From assembly GCA_000711775.1 (NCBI GenBank), contig ARYC01001541.1:1-64000 (forward strand): a stretch of 64,000 nucleotides of DNA. Reading direction: 5' to 3'. The translations under genes and the position numbers were made by a program. This stretch comes from Oxytricha trifallax (Eukaryota > Ciliophora > Spirotrichea > Sporadotrichida > Oxytrichidae). The notes under the pieces were generated by a model, which was given only the letters and a program-made list of their open reading frames with translations, did no database searches and was not told the DNA's origin. Shown piece after piece: positions 46,721 through 58,489 of this stretch. The first letter of the stretch is position 1, and the number at the start of each line of letters is the position of its first letter.

Positions 46721-47796
46721 TTAATTAAATAAAATGCAAAGATTAATATATAATTTATGATGCTATTGTCTCATTCTAAATATCTTTCAAAATATATAAA
46801 TATTGTATAAAAGAGTATATTAAAAATAAAATAATTGAAAATATGTGGAGCAGCTAGGGATTGCCAATTAATAGCATTATAAGTATAAATTTATTTTAGA
46901 AATATGTTAATAATTTAAAATTTAAAGGTGCAATAATTCAAATATTATTTTCAGCTTTTGATATATCTCAGGATACATAGTTATTTAAGGTTATAAACGT
47001 ACGTGCCAAGAAAATTGATTCGCTTTAGTAAAATTTAAATTATGTATTCTGGCAAATTTATAAAAATTGTCTATATATAAATTCTTAAAATACAAAAAAT
47101 TATTATAAATAAGTTATTCTCCAAACATTATTATAATTAATTTTGATAAATTTGTTTGATTTAAATTTATTATATTTAAATTGGGCGCAAGTAGTAAATA
47201 TTTTATATTTACTACTTGAACCCATTTCTATTTTATTAATAATTTATAATTCTAATTTTAATTGTTTTATTTTAAAATTATTTTCATTTATAAAATTACT
47301 TTTCCATTAATTTGAAATGTGTAATTTATTTGCTCTTTTATTTTTAGTCAAATAATTTATTTTATACTATGTAATTTTTTTATTTAAAAGATTTGTTACT
47401 TTTATTAGTAAATTATTTGAAAATAATTAATGTTTTTATTTATGAATAAATTAAACTTAATATAAGGTAAAAATAAAATTTAAAAAGACAATCTAAAAGA
47501 TATAAATTAAAAATTTTATTATATAAAATGGGCTCAATTAGAAAAATAAACAATTTTTAATAATTAAATTCACAATAATATATTAATTTTTTTTTATACA
47601 GTAAAAATCTAACAAATATTATAAAAAATGTTTTAAGTATATATATATATACAAATAATATATTTCTTTATATTTAAGCATTTGCAAATTCAAGATTTTT
47701 TCTCTATTTTGACTGATTATTACCTTTGTAAAGTAAATACCCATTAAAACTAAAATAAGTATTTATATTGAAATATATTAGTACCATTATAGCAAG
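46721..47796. other. AT-rich spacer
   Basis: A short frame near 46980-47040 (VINVRAKKIDSL) may be an MDS; (TA)n run at about 47640-47652. Otherwise nothing. Confidence 0.4.
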
Positions 47797-48168
47797 ACAT
47801 TTGAATTTGATAAATTAATTAGCTAAATTTTGGGTAGGTAACTCTGCATATAACTACAAAATATGGTTTTTATTCGATAAAAAATTTTAAATTAGCGGAC
47901 TTTATGATTTGAAGTACTATTTTATCGCATTTCTGGAGAGAAAAAAATAAAAAAAATGTCATCACTGAAGTGAAATAAATTTACTTTAATTTTGACATCA
48001 AAATCAACGAAACAAATCAATAAAATTAAAATCATGCGAAAGAATAATACTATCATAAATTAATTTGCTAATTTTGAATTCACTATCCAACAAAATGCGA
48101 CAATTTTTTTAATTATGATTTATTTAATTTTAATTTATTTATCAAATTAAAATGTATCCCTACAATAT
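47797..48168. mobile_element. Decayed fold-back element (TTGTAGGAATACATT family)
   Basis: Right end AAATGTATCCCTACAATATT is well preserved, left end eroded; arms share TAGCGGACTTTAT and TTTTATCGCAT with other copies. Confidence 0.65.
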
Positions 48169-48189
48169 TATTCCAAAGTAATTCACATG

Positions 48190-48366
48190 TCTTAGAACTC
48201 TGATAATTATTTCATTATTGGAAGTCTGAAGTAGCGGACTGGTACTTCAACAACAGACTAAGGTTTTATATATGTGACTGATTCATCTTATTAATGCGAT
48301 AATTCTTGGGAATAATTAGATTCAGGTTTTTCTTTGAGTCTTACTTAAGCCATCCTAACTTTTTTA
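48190..48366 (+). CDS. Possible MDS of the surface-protein gene
   Basis: Open + frame with coding-like composition (NYFIIGSLKQRTGTSTTDQG, then FIYVTDSSYQCDNSWEQ), ending where the fold-back element begins. No family assigned beyond similarity of style to propeller or adhesin repeats. Confidence 0.4.
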
Positions 48367-48369
48367 ATA

Positions 48370-49673
48370 TTGCTAAAATAGAATTGAATTGGGAAAATTA
48401 GATAAATAAATCAAAAGTCTAAGAATTTAAATATATAACAGCAAGTAATTAGGATGACTTACAGATAGAATTTGATTAAACATTTGAACACTTAGTGGCA
48501 GTTATGTTTACCCGTTTAATTGTTTAGTGATCATTTTTATTATAATTATTTTAGAATTAAAAAGTCTATTAATTAATTAAATATATTAAACATTTAAACA
48601 ACTAAACATTCGATAGTTTTGCGTTTATCTGCTAGGTGCTAATGGAAAAAAGCATAGAGAAGCAATCACCTAGCAACTAAAAGAATAAACATTAGAGATT
48701 AGCGTGTGTGTATGTTTATTTAATTATAGTGGACTAAACATTTAAACATATAAACATACGAAAGAAATGCGTTTATGTGTTTAATTACTCTTAATTTTTT
48801 ATAAATATGGTGCAGTATTCAACTAATAGACATGCTTGTGCCTGTGGATCTTCTCCTCCATTGATCGTGATTGTCGTCGCGGACTTGCTTGTTGGCGGAA
48901 TGCGTTCAATTGTCTTCAGTCTTGATGTCGTAAAAGTACCTATTGAACAAATGCCTGGCTTGATCCTCCGCAGTAAATGGTACCGGCTCCTCTGTACTCT
49001 GCGATAGCATTTCTAGTGTACAAACTGTAATCTTCACCATTAATGCACCGAGGTCCACCTTGCTCAGCTAATATAACGGAAGAGCATGCGTTGTAATTAC
49101 TGTAGCGGTGTGCTTAAATGCCATTTGCGTTTCCCCATAATTGAAGTCGATTATTCGTTTTTGGTAGAGCCATTAAAGGAGCCGGAGTTTATGCAAGCCA
49201 TTTCAGTACCGAGGCTTTAAATATTTATTTAAAATTAATAATTAACTTAATTAAGAGTAATTAAACACATAAACGCATTTCTTTCGTATGTTTATATGTT
49301 TAAATGTTTAGTCCACTATAATTAAATAAACATACACACACGCTAATCTCTAATGTTTATTCTTTTAGTTGCTAGGTGATTGCTTCTCTATGCTTTTTTC
49401 CATTAGCACCTAGCAGATAAACGCAAAACTATCGAATGTTTAGTTGTTTAAATGTTTAATATATTAATTAATTAATAGACTTTTTAATATTAAAATAATT
49501 ATAATAAAATGATCACTAAACAATTAAACGGGTAAACATAACTGCCACTAAGTGTTTAAATGTTTAATCAAATTCTATATGTAAGTCATCCTAATTACTT
49601 GCTGTTATATATTTGAATTTCTAGACTTTTGATTTATTTATCTAATTTTCCCAATTCAATTCTATTTTAGCAA
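48370..49673. mobile_element. Large fold-back element (1304 bp) carrying a GC-rich insert
   Basis: Termini TTGCTAAAATAGAATTGAA / inverse, TA on each side (48368-48369, 49674-49675). Arms of about 440 bp (48370-48807 and about 49220-49673) are almost perfect inverted repeats. The unique centre 48808-49215 is GC-rich and gene-like, unlike the arms. Confidence 0.88.
48808..49215 (-). pseudogene. GC-rich gene-like fragment inside the fold-back element
   Basis: About 45-50% G+C. On - one frame is open over most of it (KASVLKWLAQTPAPLMALPK, then SVILAEQGGPRCINGEDY and AIAEYRGAGTIYCGGSSQAF) until TGA near 48900. Other - frames open for 45-80 codons, and a + frame of 66 residues, also exist, so strand is not certain. 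No family recognised. It looks like a captured host fragment. Confidence 0.4.
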
Positions 49674-49820
49674 TAATACTCTTTTAATTATATATAAGAA
49701 CTTTTTTATAAATATTAATACTTTTGAAGCTAATTCCATCATTCTAGAAAATGCATAAGGTGAATTAAATTTGAATCAAACTTTTTCATTGACAGGCAGA
49801 AATATTCTTTAAGATTTATA

Positions 49821-50051
49821 AAATACCATAGATCAATAAGAGTTAAGAACAATTAAATTGAAAAATTAGTTATTATTCGCGTAAATTTTCTGTTCAAGTT
49901 AATTATTAATACTATTGGTTTGATTATTTTTCCTTATAAAATAATCCTATCAGGGTAGCCTTATTATATTTATTTTCAGCAATTAATAATTAATTATAAC
50001 TATAACTTTTCTTAACTACAATTCTCAAGTCTTAATTGATCTATAGGGTTT
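49821..50051. mobile_element. Small element with AAACCCC-type ends (diverged copy)
   Basis: TA-flanked; left end eroded (AAATACCATAGATCAA), right end TTGATCTATAGGGTTT. Internal similarity to 53094-53356 (AAGAACAATTAAATT). Confidence 0.6.
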
Positions 50052-50129
50052 TAAAAAGAATGGACTTATAACTCTGCTTGTTAAAATATCAAACAGGGGA
50101 AATCAAACAATATTATTATTTAAGATTTG

Positions 50130-51160
50130 TAATAAAAATTTATTTGCTACGTTGGAGAAAGCTGCATTCAAAACCCCAAAACCCCTTAGTGAGATTTATA
50201 AGTGCTTTAATTTGTAGGGTATAGTTAGGGTTAGTAAAGAAAACTCAGGTTTTATGTGTTTCAAATGAATATTTAATAATAATTAGTGTACATAATTAAA
50301 ACAAACTTTATCTGCATGATTTTTGTGATACCTCTTGAACCTAGCTCTCTGTAGTTCCTCAAGTATATAGTTCAATGATTTTCTTGGATATCCTAGATCT
50401 TCTACTATGACTATCTCAACTATCTTCTTAATTTATCACAGATTTCTTCTTATTTTATATGTTTAGTTGCCAAACTTATTGATTATTTCTCAAGATTTGT
50501 TCCAAAGTAAGACATGCTTTTCATATCTCACTATATTATAATTACAGCTCCAGCCCACTACACAGATCCATTAGTTCACTTCTCTCTTATAAGGAAATAT
50601 CCTTGTGTGCCAAGAACCTTATCTAAAATCATTATCTCTTATCTTATTTAATCTATGACTACTATTTCTAAAAGGCAAAGATTTACCATTAAATTTTATG
50701 GCTCCAAATCTTTATGAATATACCCTAGATTAAGGAGCTCTTTCACACCCTTAGTCAATTCTGTGAGTATCTCATTCAAGCAATCTGGATATCTATTATG
50801 GTAGCTGCATAATTCATTACTGGTTTGACTAAGTCTATATTAAAACTCAAACCATACCTAAGCTTAAGCAGTAAATCTAAATATTACTCATCATAAATAG
50901 ATCCTAAATTTCGCTAATTTCTATTTCTCATTTTGCAATTTGACCTAATTTCTCTACTAACCCCAATAAGACTCCCCTACTATACCCTACAAATAAAAGT
51001 ATTTATAAACCTCACAAAGGGGTTTTGGAGTTTTTATTATAAAAGTTGGGAAATTTATACTTGAAAATTGTGAAACTGAGGTTCTTCAAAATCAAGCTAA
51101 ATTTGAATTATTTGGAGATTAGAGATTTATTATAATAAATGATTTATTTTAGAGTTTAAA
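50130..51160 (+). CDS. Coding sequence interrupted by TBE E
   Basis: Left piece to 50168 (FICYVGESCI), right piece 51039-51160 (KVGKFILENCETEVLQNQAK, then FELFGDQRFIIINDLFQ). Continuous when the element and one ATT are removed. No domain recognised; probably part of the same surface-protein gene. Confidence 0.55.
50169..51035. mobile_element. Internally deleted TBE (E, 867 bp) with ATT duplication
   Basis: Left end CAAAACCCCAAAACCCC (50169-50185), right end with two substitutions (GGTTTTGGAGTTTTT). ATT on both sides (50166-50168, 51036-51038). It retains a decayed 3' end of the 57-kD gene (about 50290-50812, -) fused to the 5' end of the 42-kD gene (50813-50931, -; MRNRN start at 50931). The 22-kD gene and most of both others are gone. 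It can only move with transposase supplied by another element. Confidence 0.9.
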
Positions 51161-51413
51161 AACCTAAAAAATATAATTGTTAAAATATTTTGAGTTTAGT
51201 TTTATTTAAATAATTTTTTTAATAATAAAATGAAATACAATAAAATCTTAATAAAGTTCATAATATTTAATATTATATTAAGTTTTATATAAAAGAGCAC
51301 AGATATAGATTAACTATAAGCAACATAAATCCAAAGTGCAAATTAATATTTACCCTATACCTTTACTCATACTTTTAATCCCTCTGATACGATAGTTGAT
51401 AAAATCTTCAATT

Positions 51414-51828
51414 TTGTAGGAAAACACTTGTTTTTGGAAAAATTAAATAAGTTAAATTAAAATAAAATGAAATTTATGGCAGCTAACTTTGTCGAAACCT
51501 AGGCAATATGGTACTTGTTTGAATGAGAAATCAAAACTAGCTGGACTTTACTATTGGCTTTACCACTTTATCTTATAGTAGAAGAGAGATAAATCGATTT
51601 TGAATTTTAACATAAAAATCAAATAAACAAATTACTCAAAATTAAAATCGATTTATCTCGATTCTACGATGCGATAGAGTTTTACTATCAAGAGGAAAGT
51701 TCAGCTTAGTTTGAATTCTCATTCAAACAAGTGCCTTATTGCATAGGTTTCTCCAAAGTTAACTGCCATAAATTTCATTTTATTTTAACTTATTTTATTT
51801 TTCCAAAAACAAGTGTATTCCTTATATA
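51414..51828. mobile_element. Fold-back element (diverged TTGTAGGAATACATT family)
   Basis: TTGTAGGAAAACACTTGTTTTTGG / mirrored right end CCAAAAACAAGTGTATTCC; arms mirrored around about 51620 (AATCGATTT...). Ends slightly eroded, TA duplication unclear. Confidence 0.75.
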
Positions 51829-52094
51829 TTAAAATATCATACTGTTTTGCATATACTGCCATAGTTTTCAGAGCATGCAAGGAAGTTTCGTTTTCTATAG
51901 ATATTTAAGATAAATGTACACAAGAGATTATAAACGCTTCATCTTTATATAATTACTAAATTAAATTATAATAATTTTCTCAAGATGATAAAATCCCAAA
52001 AGTATTTTTTGAGTGAATAGTGAAAAAGATAAATGAATAAATATTAGGCTTTAAAATTTAATAATTGATTCCTTATTGCTTGATCATCTTGCAG
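51829..52094. other. AT-rich spacer
   Basis: No feature recognised. Confidence 0.5.
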
Positions 52095-52520
52095 ATCTTG
52101 TCAAAGTACCTGCCATCCTCTTTAATAATCATCTGGCTGCCCAACACTTGCATCAATGCATCATTAGAGTAGCGGATCCCGGTCGTGCCACTTTCTAAAC
52201 TCGGCAATCTTTTCATCCTTCAAGCAGTCTTTGAAGTTGTGGTTGATAGCCAGAAGAGTCTTGGAATCTTTCTGGACATGTTGCAGCTCCTCTATGAACT
52301 TGGACCTGTAGTTGACCTTGTATCGTAAATTGCTTGCTTGATCGAGGTAGCATTGACGATGTGACGCTAATTTTTCAAATCTGCGAGGTTAGTCATCTTT
52401 TAATGCTCCTCCACCTACATTTGCAAGAGCTTAAGCTTGTAATAAGAGAGGCTCTTACCCGTTCCATGTCGTTTAGACTTTTTCAGGACCTTTGGGAGGG
52501 TCCTCCAGCTCATCCATAAT
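52050..52520 (-). pseudogene. GC-rich gene fragment, helical protein, frameshifted
   Basis: On -: ATG 52518-52520 opens MDELEDPPKGPEKVQTTWNG, then SHRQCYLDQASNLRYKVNY and FIEELQHVQKDSKTLLAIN up to EFRKWHDR, where a small indel near 52180 changes frame; the continuation is SNDALMQVLGSQMIIKEDG and YFDKICKMIKQQ. Composition (about 45% G+C) and charged, helix-prone sequence suggest a real protein. I do not recognise the family. It lies just upstream of a TBE relic and may be a captured or decayed gene. Confidence 0.45.
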
Positions 52521-52577
52521 GTTTTCGAAGTGAGGGAGAAATACTTATTTGGTGGATATGGGCAACAATATGGGATT

Positions 52578-53091
52578 CAAAATCCCAAAACCCCTTTATG
52601 AGTTCAATGTATGCTTTGATTGATGAGGGTAATGTTGAGGATTAGGGTTTCTTTTTGATTAATTTCATTTTTGTAGTTAAATTCAATTTAATTTATTACT
52701 TTCATGTTTAAGATTTTTAATCTTTTATTTTTTATCATCAATACATATACATAAATGTTATGTTGAAATTATCCCACTAGGAAATTTTTAATGATAATGC
52801 ATTACTTATTTTGCTTTGCTATTTTAGATAAAAGAGCTAAATTTTATGAAAACATGTTCTTATATATCTAAAGGACTCAATTTTATAAAATATATTAGTA
52901 CTAATTTAGTTTTAATTATTTAGTACTACTATAATGGAAGTTAATTGGTTAAAATTGAGATTCATCTCTGAAACTTTTTACATTTTTTGCAAAGTATCTC
53001 AATTTCTGTTTTCATGGTTGACTTCCTATAAGATACCCATATTTAATAGGTGTCTAAAATCTTAATGAGATTTTAAATACAAAATTTAAAG
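52578..53091. mobile_element. TBE relic (left end and 22-kD upstream region)
   Basis: ATT then CAAAATCCCAAAACCCC at 52578-52594 followed by the degraded terminal repeat (ATGCTTTGATTGATGAGGG). About 52960-53050 matches the conserved block upstream of the 22-kD gene (GGTTGACTTCCTATAAGATACCC). The rest is lost; an AAACCCC element is inserted at 53094. Confidence 0.75.
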
Positions 53092-53093
53092 TA

Positions 53094-53356
53094 AAACCCC
53101 ATTAGTCAATTAAGAACGAAGATTAGGAGATAAGAACAATTAAATTAAAATATAATTATTATTGGCGTATAATTAATAATGTTTGGGCTAATTATTAAAA
53201 CCATTGGCTCGATTAATTGTCTCTATAAAATAAACCAATCAGGGTGCGTAAATTTGTTTTTAGCCTAATTATATTTAATTTCAGCCAATAATAATGATAT
53301 TTTAATTTAATTGTTCTTATCTCCTAATCTTCGTTCTTAATTGACTAATGGGGTTT
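53094..53356. mobile_element. Small element with AAACCCC ends
   Basis: AAACCCCATTAGTCAATTAA / inverse at the right end, TA on each side (53092-53093, 53357-53358). Terminal arms of about 60 bp are near-perfect inverted repeats (AAGAACGAAGATTAGGAGAT). Interior AT-rich, no ORF. Confidence 0.8.
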
Positions 53357-53551
53357 TATGATCTCCATTTATAATTATTTTGAAACTAATACATGACATA
53401 GTTGGATCAATACAACACTTTAAAATCACTTATTTTATGCTAATTTTTCATTTAAATTTTAATTAAGTTACCTAAACCTTTGATATCAGACAAATATATG
53501 TTATTAAAGTACGCAATTTAAAAGAATAGAAAATATTAAATCGAATTTATA

Positions 53552-54339
53552 GGGGAGGTCTAAGTCGGTGCAAAATTATTTTTTGACAAAAACCGTCAAA
53601 ATCTTAAGTGGGTGCAAGATCAATTTTTGGCATTATTGATATATTTGATAATCCCACCCCTATAAAAAGTATCATTATTTAATGAAATTTACTTCTCAAC
53701 TTTTGAATCGAACTCCTTCATGATATCTACATCATATGATACTAGTATCATTAATAAAAAATCATATTATGATTATAACATAAAATTTTCTTCTTTAAGA
53801 CAGATATTTAATATAAGTAAATTTTTGAAAAATATTTTCATAAAAAAAAGATATTTAATCTATTAAGAACGAAGATTAGCAATTAAGAATATTATTATTA
53901 TTGGATAGCTCGATTAATATTATCTGATATAAAATCAAATTTACACACCATGATTAATGTATTACATAAAGGAAATTAATCGAGCTATCCAATAATAATA
54001 ATATTCTTAATTGCTAATCTTCGTTCTTAATAGATTAAATATCTTTTTTTTATGAAAATATTTTTCAAAAATTTACTTATATTAAATATCTGTCTTAAAG
54101 AAGAAAATTTTATGTTATAATCATAATATGATTTTTTATTAATGATACTAGTATCATATGATGTAGATATCATGAAGGAGTTCGATTCAAAAGTTGAGAA
54201 GTAAATTTCATTAAATAATGATACTTTTTATAGGGGTGGGATTATCAAATATATCAATAATGCCAAAAATTGATCTTGCACCCACTTAAGATTTTGACGG
54301 TTTTTGTCAAAAAATAATTTTGCACCGACTTAGACCCCC
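53552..54339. repeat. Near-perfect palindrome of about 790 bp
   Basis: GGGGAGGTCTAAGTCGGTGC at left mirrors GCACCGACTTAGACCCCC at right; arms of about 370 bp match almost base for base up to a short centre near 53945. AATTTAT occurs just outside both ends (possible 7-8-bp duplication). The inner arms contain AAGAACGAAGATTAGCAATTAAG, related to the 53094 element. No ORF. Confidence 0.88.
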
Positions 54340-54570
54340 AAATTTATGTTAAATTTTATAAACATTTGTGAATAAATGCAAATTTTTTGAAATGATGCAA
54401 TCATCAAATTTCATAAATATCAGTAAAAGTGATAACATATTAAAAAAATGCAAAGTTAAACGAAATGTCACTTAAATTTATCTTTTTTTTAAGAAGGCTT
54501 TAATTGTTTTTCATATGTAAGAACATATAAGTTGAGTATAAATAATTTGATCATTAAAACTTTCATATTT

Positions 54571-55173
54571 TCATAACTAGAGTGAAATTGATGCTTCCTA
54601 ACTCAAATAAACCCCATTGAGAATTATTTTTTAAAATTCCTCATGACTCCAGAGCTTTACCACATAAAGCTTAGATGTTTTTCCATTCAAAGTCATGCTT
54701 GTCATACTTAGCCACGACAGATAAATTATTTTTCTGGCACCCTCCCGATGAAGGGTGTTCCCTATTCTCTCTTAATGAGGCCTAATTAATCTTGAGAAGT
54801 TTTTGTATAGAGCTTGATCATTGCAAGCCATGGAGTCGTAAAAGGATCTTTGCTGAGCCTTATGATGGGTAAGCACCTGAGTCTGGCCTCTTTATACACT
54901 CTCTTTGGAATGAGTCAATACCAAGTCAAAAATTTGTTGTCCGAAGCCACCCAACCATTTGAAAGGCCGGTGCCGTCCAAGTGAGATCGAAAGACTGCAC
55001 CTCTAACTGCTGTGAAAGCAGATTTCATTATTTATCACATTGAAAGGAACAAAGGCTTCATTATAACTCGAGCACTCATGCAGAGCCTGCAGAATCGTCT
55101 GGGTGTGTGCATTTCCCAGTTTCAAATTGGCAAATTCCTAAATCGCGAGTTGCACATGAGCTACTGCAAGATC
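54571..55173 (-). CDS. GC-rich 200-codon open frame, unidentified
   Basis: On -, one frame is free of TGA from 55173 to TGA 54571-54573; it contains LAIQEFANLKLGNAHTQTIL, ALHECSSYNEAFVPFNVINN, RPFKWLGGFGQQIFDLVL. About 45% G+C over 54700-55250. Competing frames: a - frame with one TGA (GTGLSNGWVASDNKFLTWY; LPIIRLSKDPFTTPWLAM) and a + frame of about 90 codons (FIITRALMQSLQNRLGVCIS) with a vaguely HTH-like pattern. Strand and frame are therefore uncertain, and no family is recognised. Confidence 0.35.
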
Positions 55174-55689
55174 TCACATCTCGCTTCCAACTTTATCAGG
55201 GGATGGATTGAGAGTGTCGTGTCTTAGGTAACCTCCTAGAATTCGAAGCTTTATTGAATAAACCTGGTTTCATTTTAAAAGCAGATACTTGGCTCACGAT
55301 ATCGAGTGCAAAAAGGTTCAGGCATTTATGTTATAATTATTTTTCAATTATTTAGTATTTACTTTTTAATTTTCACTCACCTCCCTCTTTTGCATTCACC
55401 CTATTGTGGTTTAACTTTTTCTATTCATGAATGCATATTAATTTTTCATTTCCTCGATTCACTCAAAAATTATTCTTGGGGTTTTATAATAAATTATAAT
55501 TATAATTAATTTAATTACAAAGTAGGATTAGGCAAACAAGCAATAATCTTAAAAAATAAAAGGTTATGTAATTAATGGCTGAATTATACTATACAGTATA
55601 AAAATTAACTAAATTTCCCGAATTTAATTACAATAAATGAAGAAACAGGTTACATTTATGTAAAATTGATTAATATACTAAATAAGCCC

Positions 55690-57045
55690 TGTATTTTATT
55701 TATTTTAAGTTTAGAAGAATTTAGAAACTAAGCCAAAGGAAATTACTCAGTATATTTAACTGTGAGTTACAAGAACTTTAATCATCCAATTTATACAAAC
55801 AAACTCTTTTAATATACTCTAATAATTGCAGAAAGTGCTGTTGCAATAATTAATAAGTCTCCCTTTTTTTCAGAGCCATTAAAGACATTAACATATGAAA
55901 CTGAGAAAAAGTACTATAATTAAAGTTACTTATATTTATATAGCAATAATTTGGATTTTATAAATTTACATGAAATTTGTAATCTAATAATTACTGAACA
56001 ATAATACGAAGTTTAGATTATCATTTTTATTGTTAACTCCCCAACACTATTGATGAAGAAGGAGATAATATAACTTTAACTATAAGATTTGATAAATCCT
56101 AAAAATTCGTTTAGTTTGACAAAATTAAGAAAACTTTCAAAATATAGCCAACATCAAATGACTTTGGAGATTTTACAATTTATATTACTTTAACTGATAA
56201 TAACAAATATGATCAAAAATATAGTAAGTATGCTTTTAAATTTTCAGTCATCAAGGCTTTATAAAAATAAAGCATAAAAATGTCTTATTTAGAAGAATTA
56301 ATTCCTTCTAAGTTATATAATATAAAAGGCTAATGATTCAGTAATCAATAATTCAAATAATTCCCAAGAAAATTTAAATCAAGAACAAACTATAGAAACA
56401 AATGTCACAAATGAAAAAAACGAAACAGTGACTGTGATTTAATCTTCATTCATATCTCCATCTGGAATTAAAGTTAATAATTCAGAGGAAAAGACAATTG
56501 TTAAAAATAAAAAGTTTACTTAATACATTACAGCCAGGATTTATAAAGTCAGTAACACAGGGCATATTTAAATTCTGTTTGACGATGTACTTAAAGTTCC
56601 TAATTAGTTCAAAGAAAAGTTTTAGCATGCCATTGAAATAGCACTTAAACAAGAGAATTTTGAATTCAGGCTTAATTTTACAGTTTAAGAAATAAGAAGT
56701 ACCTAAATAGACATTTAATTGGACCTCTCTCAAATTGCAAATATCTCAATATCAAATGTAACTTTTATTTGTATTAATTTATTCTTTAAGGAATGGGATA
56801 AACTTTCAATTATTTTCAAGGAAAATATGTACTTCATTAGCTCAGATTAGAGTAAAATCTTACTCCCTTATTTAATGATAGAGAGAAAAATACCACCTTA
56901 GTTATCTTAAGGTAAATTAAGTAAAAATAAACATTAATTTTAGACATGAAAGCAATTCTTGACACATTATCTTAAGCATCATCAATAGGCGTTTAAAGTA
57001 TTATGGGAGGAAACCTTGCTCTTAATCATTTTAAATGATAAAGTA
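55690..57045 (+). CDS. Surface protein with cadherin-like (CADG-type) domain, middle part
   Basis: From about 55700: GNYSVYLTVSYKNFNHPIYT, SPFFSEPLKTLTYETEKKYY; joined through pointer GTTA (55925-55928 / 56032-56035) to LPNTIDEEGDNITLTIRFD, ITLTDNNKYDQKYSKYAFKF. The order acidic DEEGD, beta strands, GDFTIYITLTD is that of CADG/He-PIG-like cadherin domains of ciliate surface proteins (family knowledge). Then, 56330-56945, an extracellular Asn/Thr-rich region and membrane-proximal part (VPNQFKEKFQHAIEIALKQE, FEFRLNFTVQEIRST), and 56946-57045 AILDTLSQASSIGVQSIMGG, the start of the membrane region. Limits and some joins are approximate. Confidence 0.6.
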
Positions 57046-58480
57046 TAATTAGATTTTGGAAAATAAATAAAAAAGAATTTGTGTAAATATATAAAATTCT
57101 GGCATATATGAATTCAGACTTTTTTATATAGAATTTGCATAATCGTAAAATTTTAAATTTCATAATTTTAATTAGATAAATGTGAATTTATCTCCATTTA
57201 ATATATAGTTAAACAATAACTATTTCGTTATTTATTTTTAAATCTTTAACTTTTCTCTAAACTTGTTTATGTAACTTTTTCATTTTGTTTCATTTATATA
57301 GGAGCCAGAGCTTATCATTTTTATGGGGCATGATAAATAGTTTTTAAATTATAACTCATTTGCCACTTATGAATATGAACTTCCCTCAAAACACTATAGA
57401 GTTTTATCTCACGATCATACAAATATCTAATTTCTAACTCATACAGACAGATGATATTTATAACAAAGTCTACAAATTTAATTGCATAAACACATTAAAT
57501 AAATAACTGATACATAATATATATTAGATATTTAAAAGTAAAAATTTAACAGAATGGATGATATACCTTTAAATTTGGCTTTTGAACAATTAGGCTATTA
57601 TTTTAGAAATATATAATTCTAAGGAAAATAATTTAAATTTTTTGTACAGAATAATTTTAGAATGATTTATCAAATTAGAGTATAAATAGCATATAAAATC
57701 ATTAAAAAAAATTATTTTAATTTCCCTTTTATCTCATATTTTAGCTTATATTCTTTTTAAAAAAGTTAAAATTATGGAAATTTAGGATTTGTTTTAATTT
57801 TGAAGGCTAATTATTTACTTTATATTTAAAACTTATAATTTATTTTTTAAGTATCTTAGTTATTAATAACAAAGAAATATGATAATTAATCTTGGATTTC
57901 TATTTTCAATGATTCTTCTGACTGTGATCTCATATTTATAAATATATTTAAATGTTATAATAACTTACATATTAAGTACTTCTTTTAGTCAAACTAATGC
58001 CTTAATAATCTAAAATGTAAATATCAATATTTAATTAGCCTCTTTATATAAATATAGGATAGTTTTTCTACGAGGAAAGTTAGAGAATGCCCTAGTTTTC
58101 AACTATTATAAAAAGTAATTTATTTTACAAATGTTTTGTTTTAATCATTAATTTATTTTTAACTAGGAAATTTCAAATAATAAATATAGGTTAAAATTAT
58201 GTAGGGTTTTTACATTTACTGTTGCTTTTAATTTATTATCAATCAATATTTAATAAGATTTATGATTGAATCTATTCTGGAGTTATCATTATGCTCAATT
58301 TAAAATATAATATATAAAATAAGAGTAGTATTAATTATTGAAATATAATGAATGATCAATATAACTGCTGTATCTATAATTTTTTAGAGTTTTTATTTTT
58401 TCTTAATTATTCAATTTTTGAGTTTAAAAATTAACACCTTAGTAAATTTTCATTAAATATCATTTAGAAATATGAATTTT
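57046..58480. other. AT-rich spacer within the surface-protein gene
   Basis: Probably IES/intron. A short open stretch near 57300-57400 is not convincing. Confidence 0.4.
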
Positions 58481-58489
58481 TCAGTGGAG

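Noticed and set aside
56225..56248. 24-nt GTAAGT...TTTTCAG segment as an intron
   Set aside because: Its translation (SKYAFKFS) fits the expected cadherin-like strand and the length is divisible by three, so it is more likely coding.
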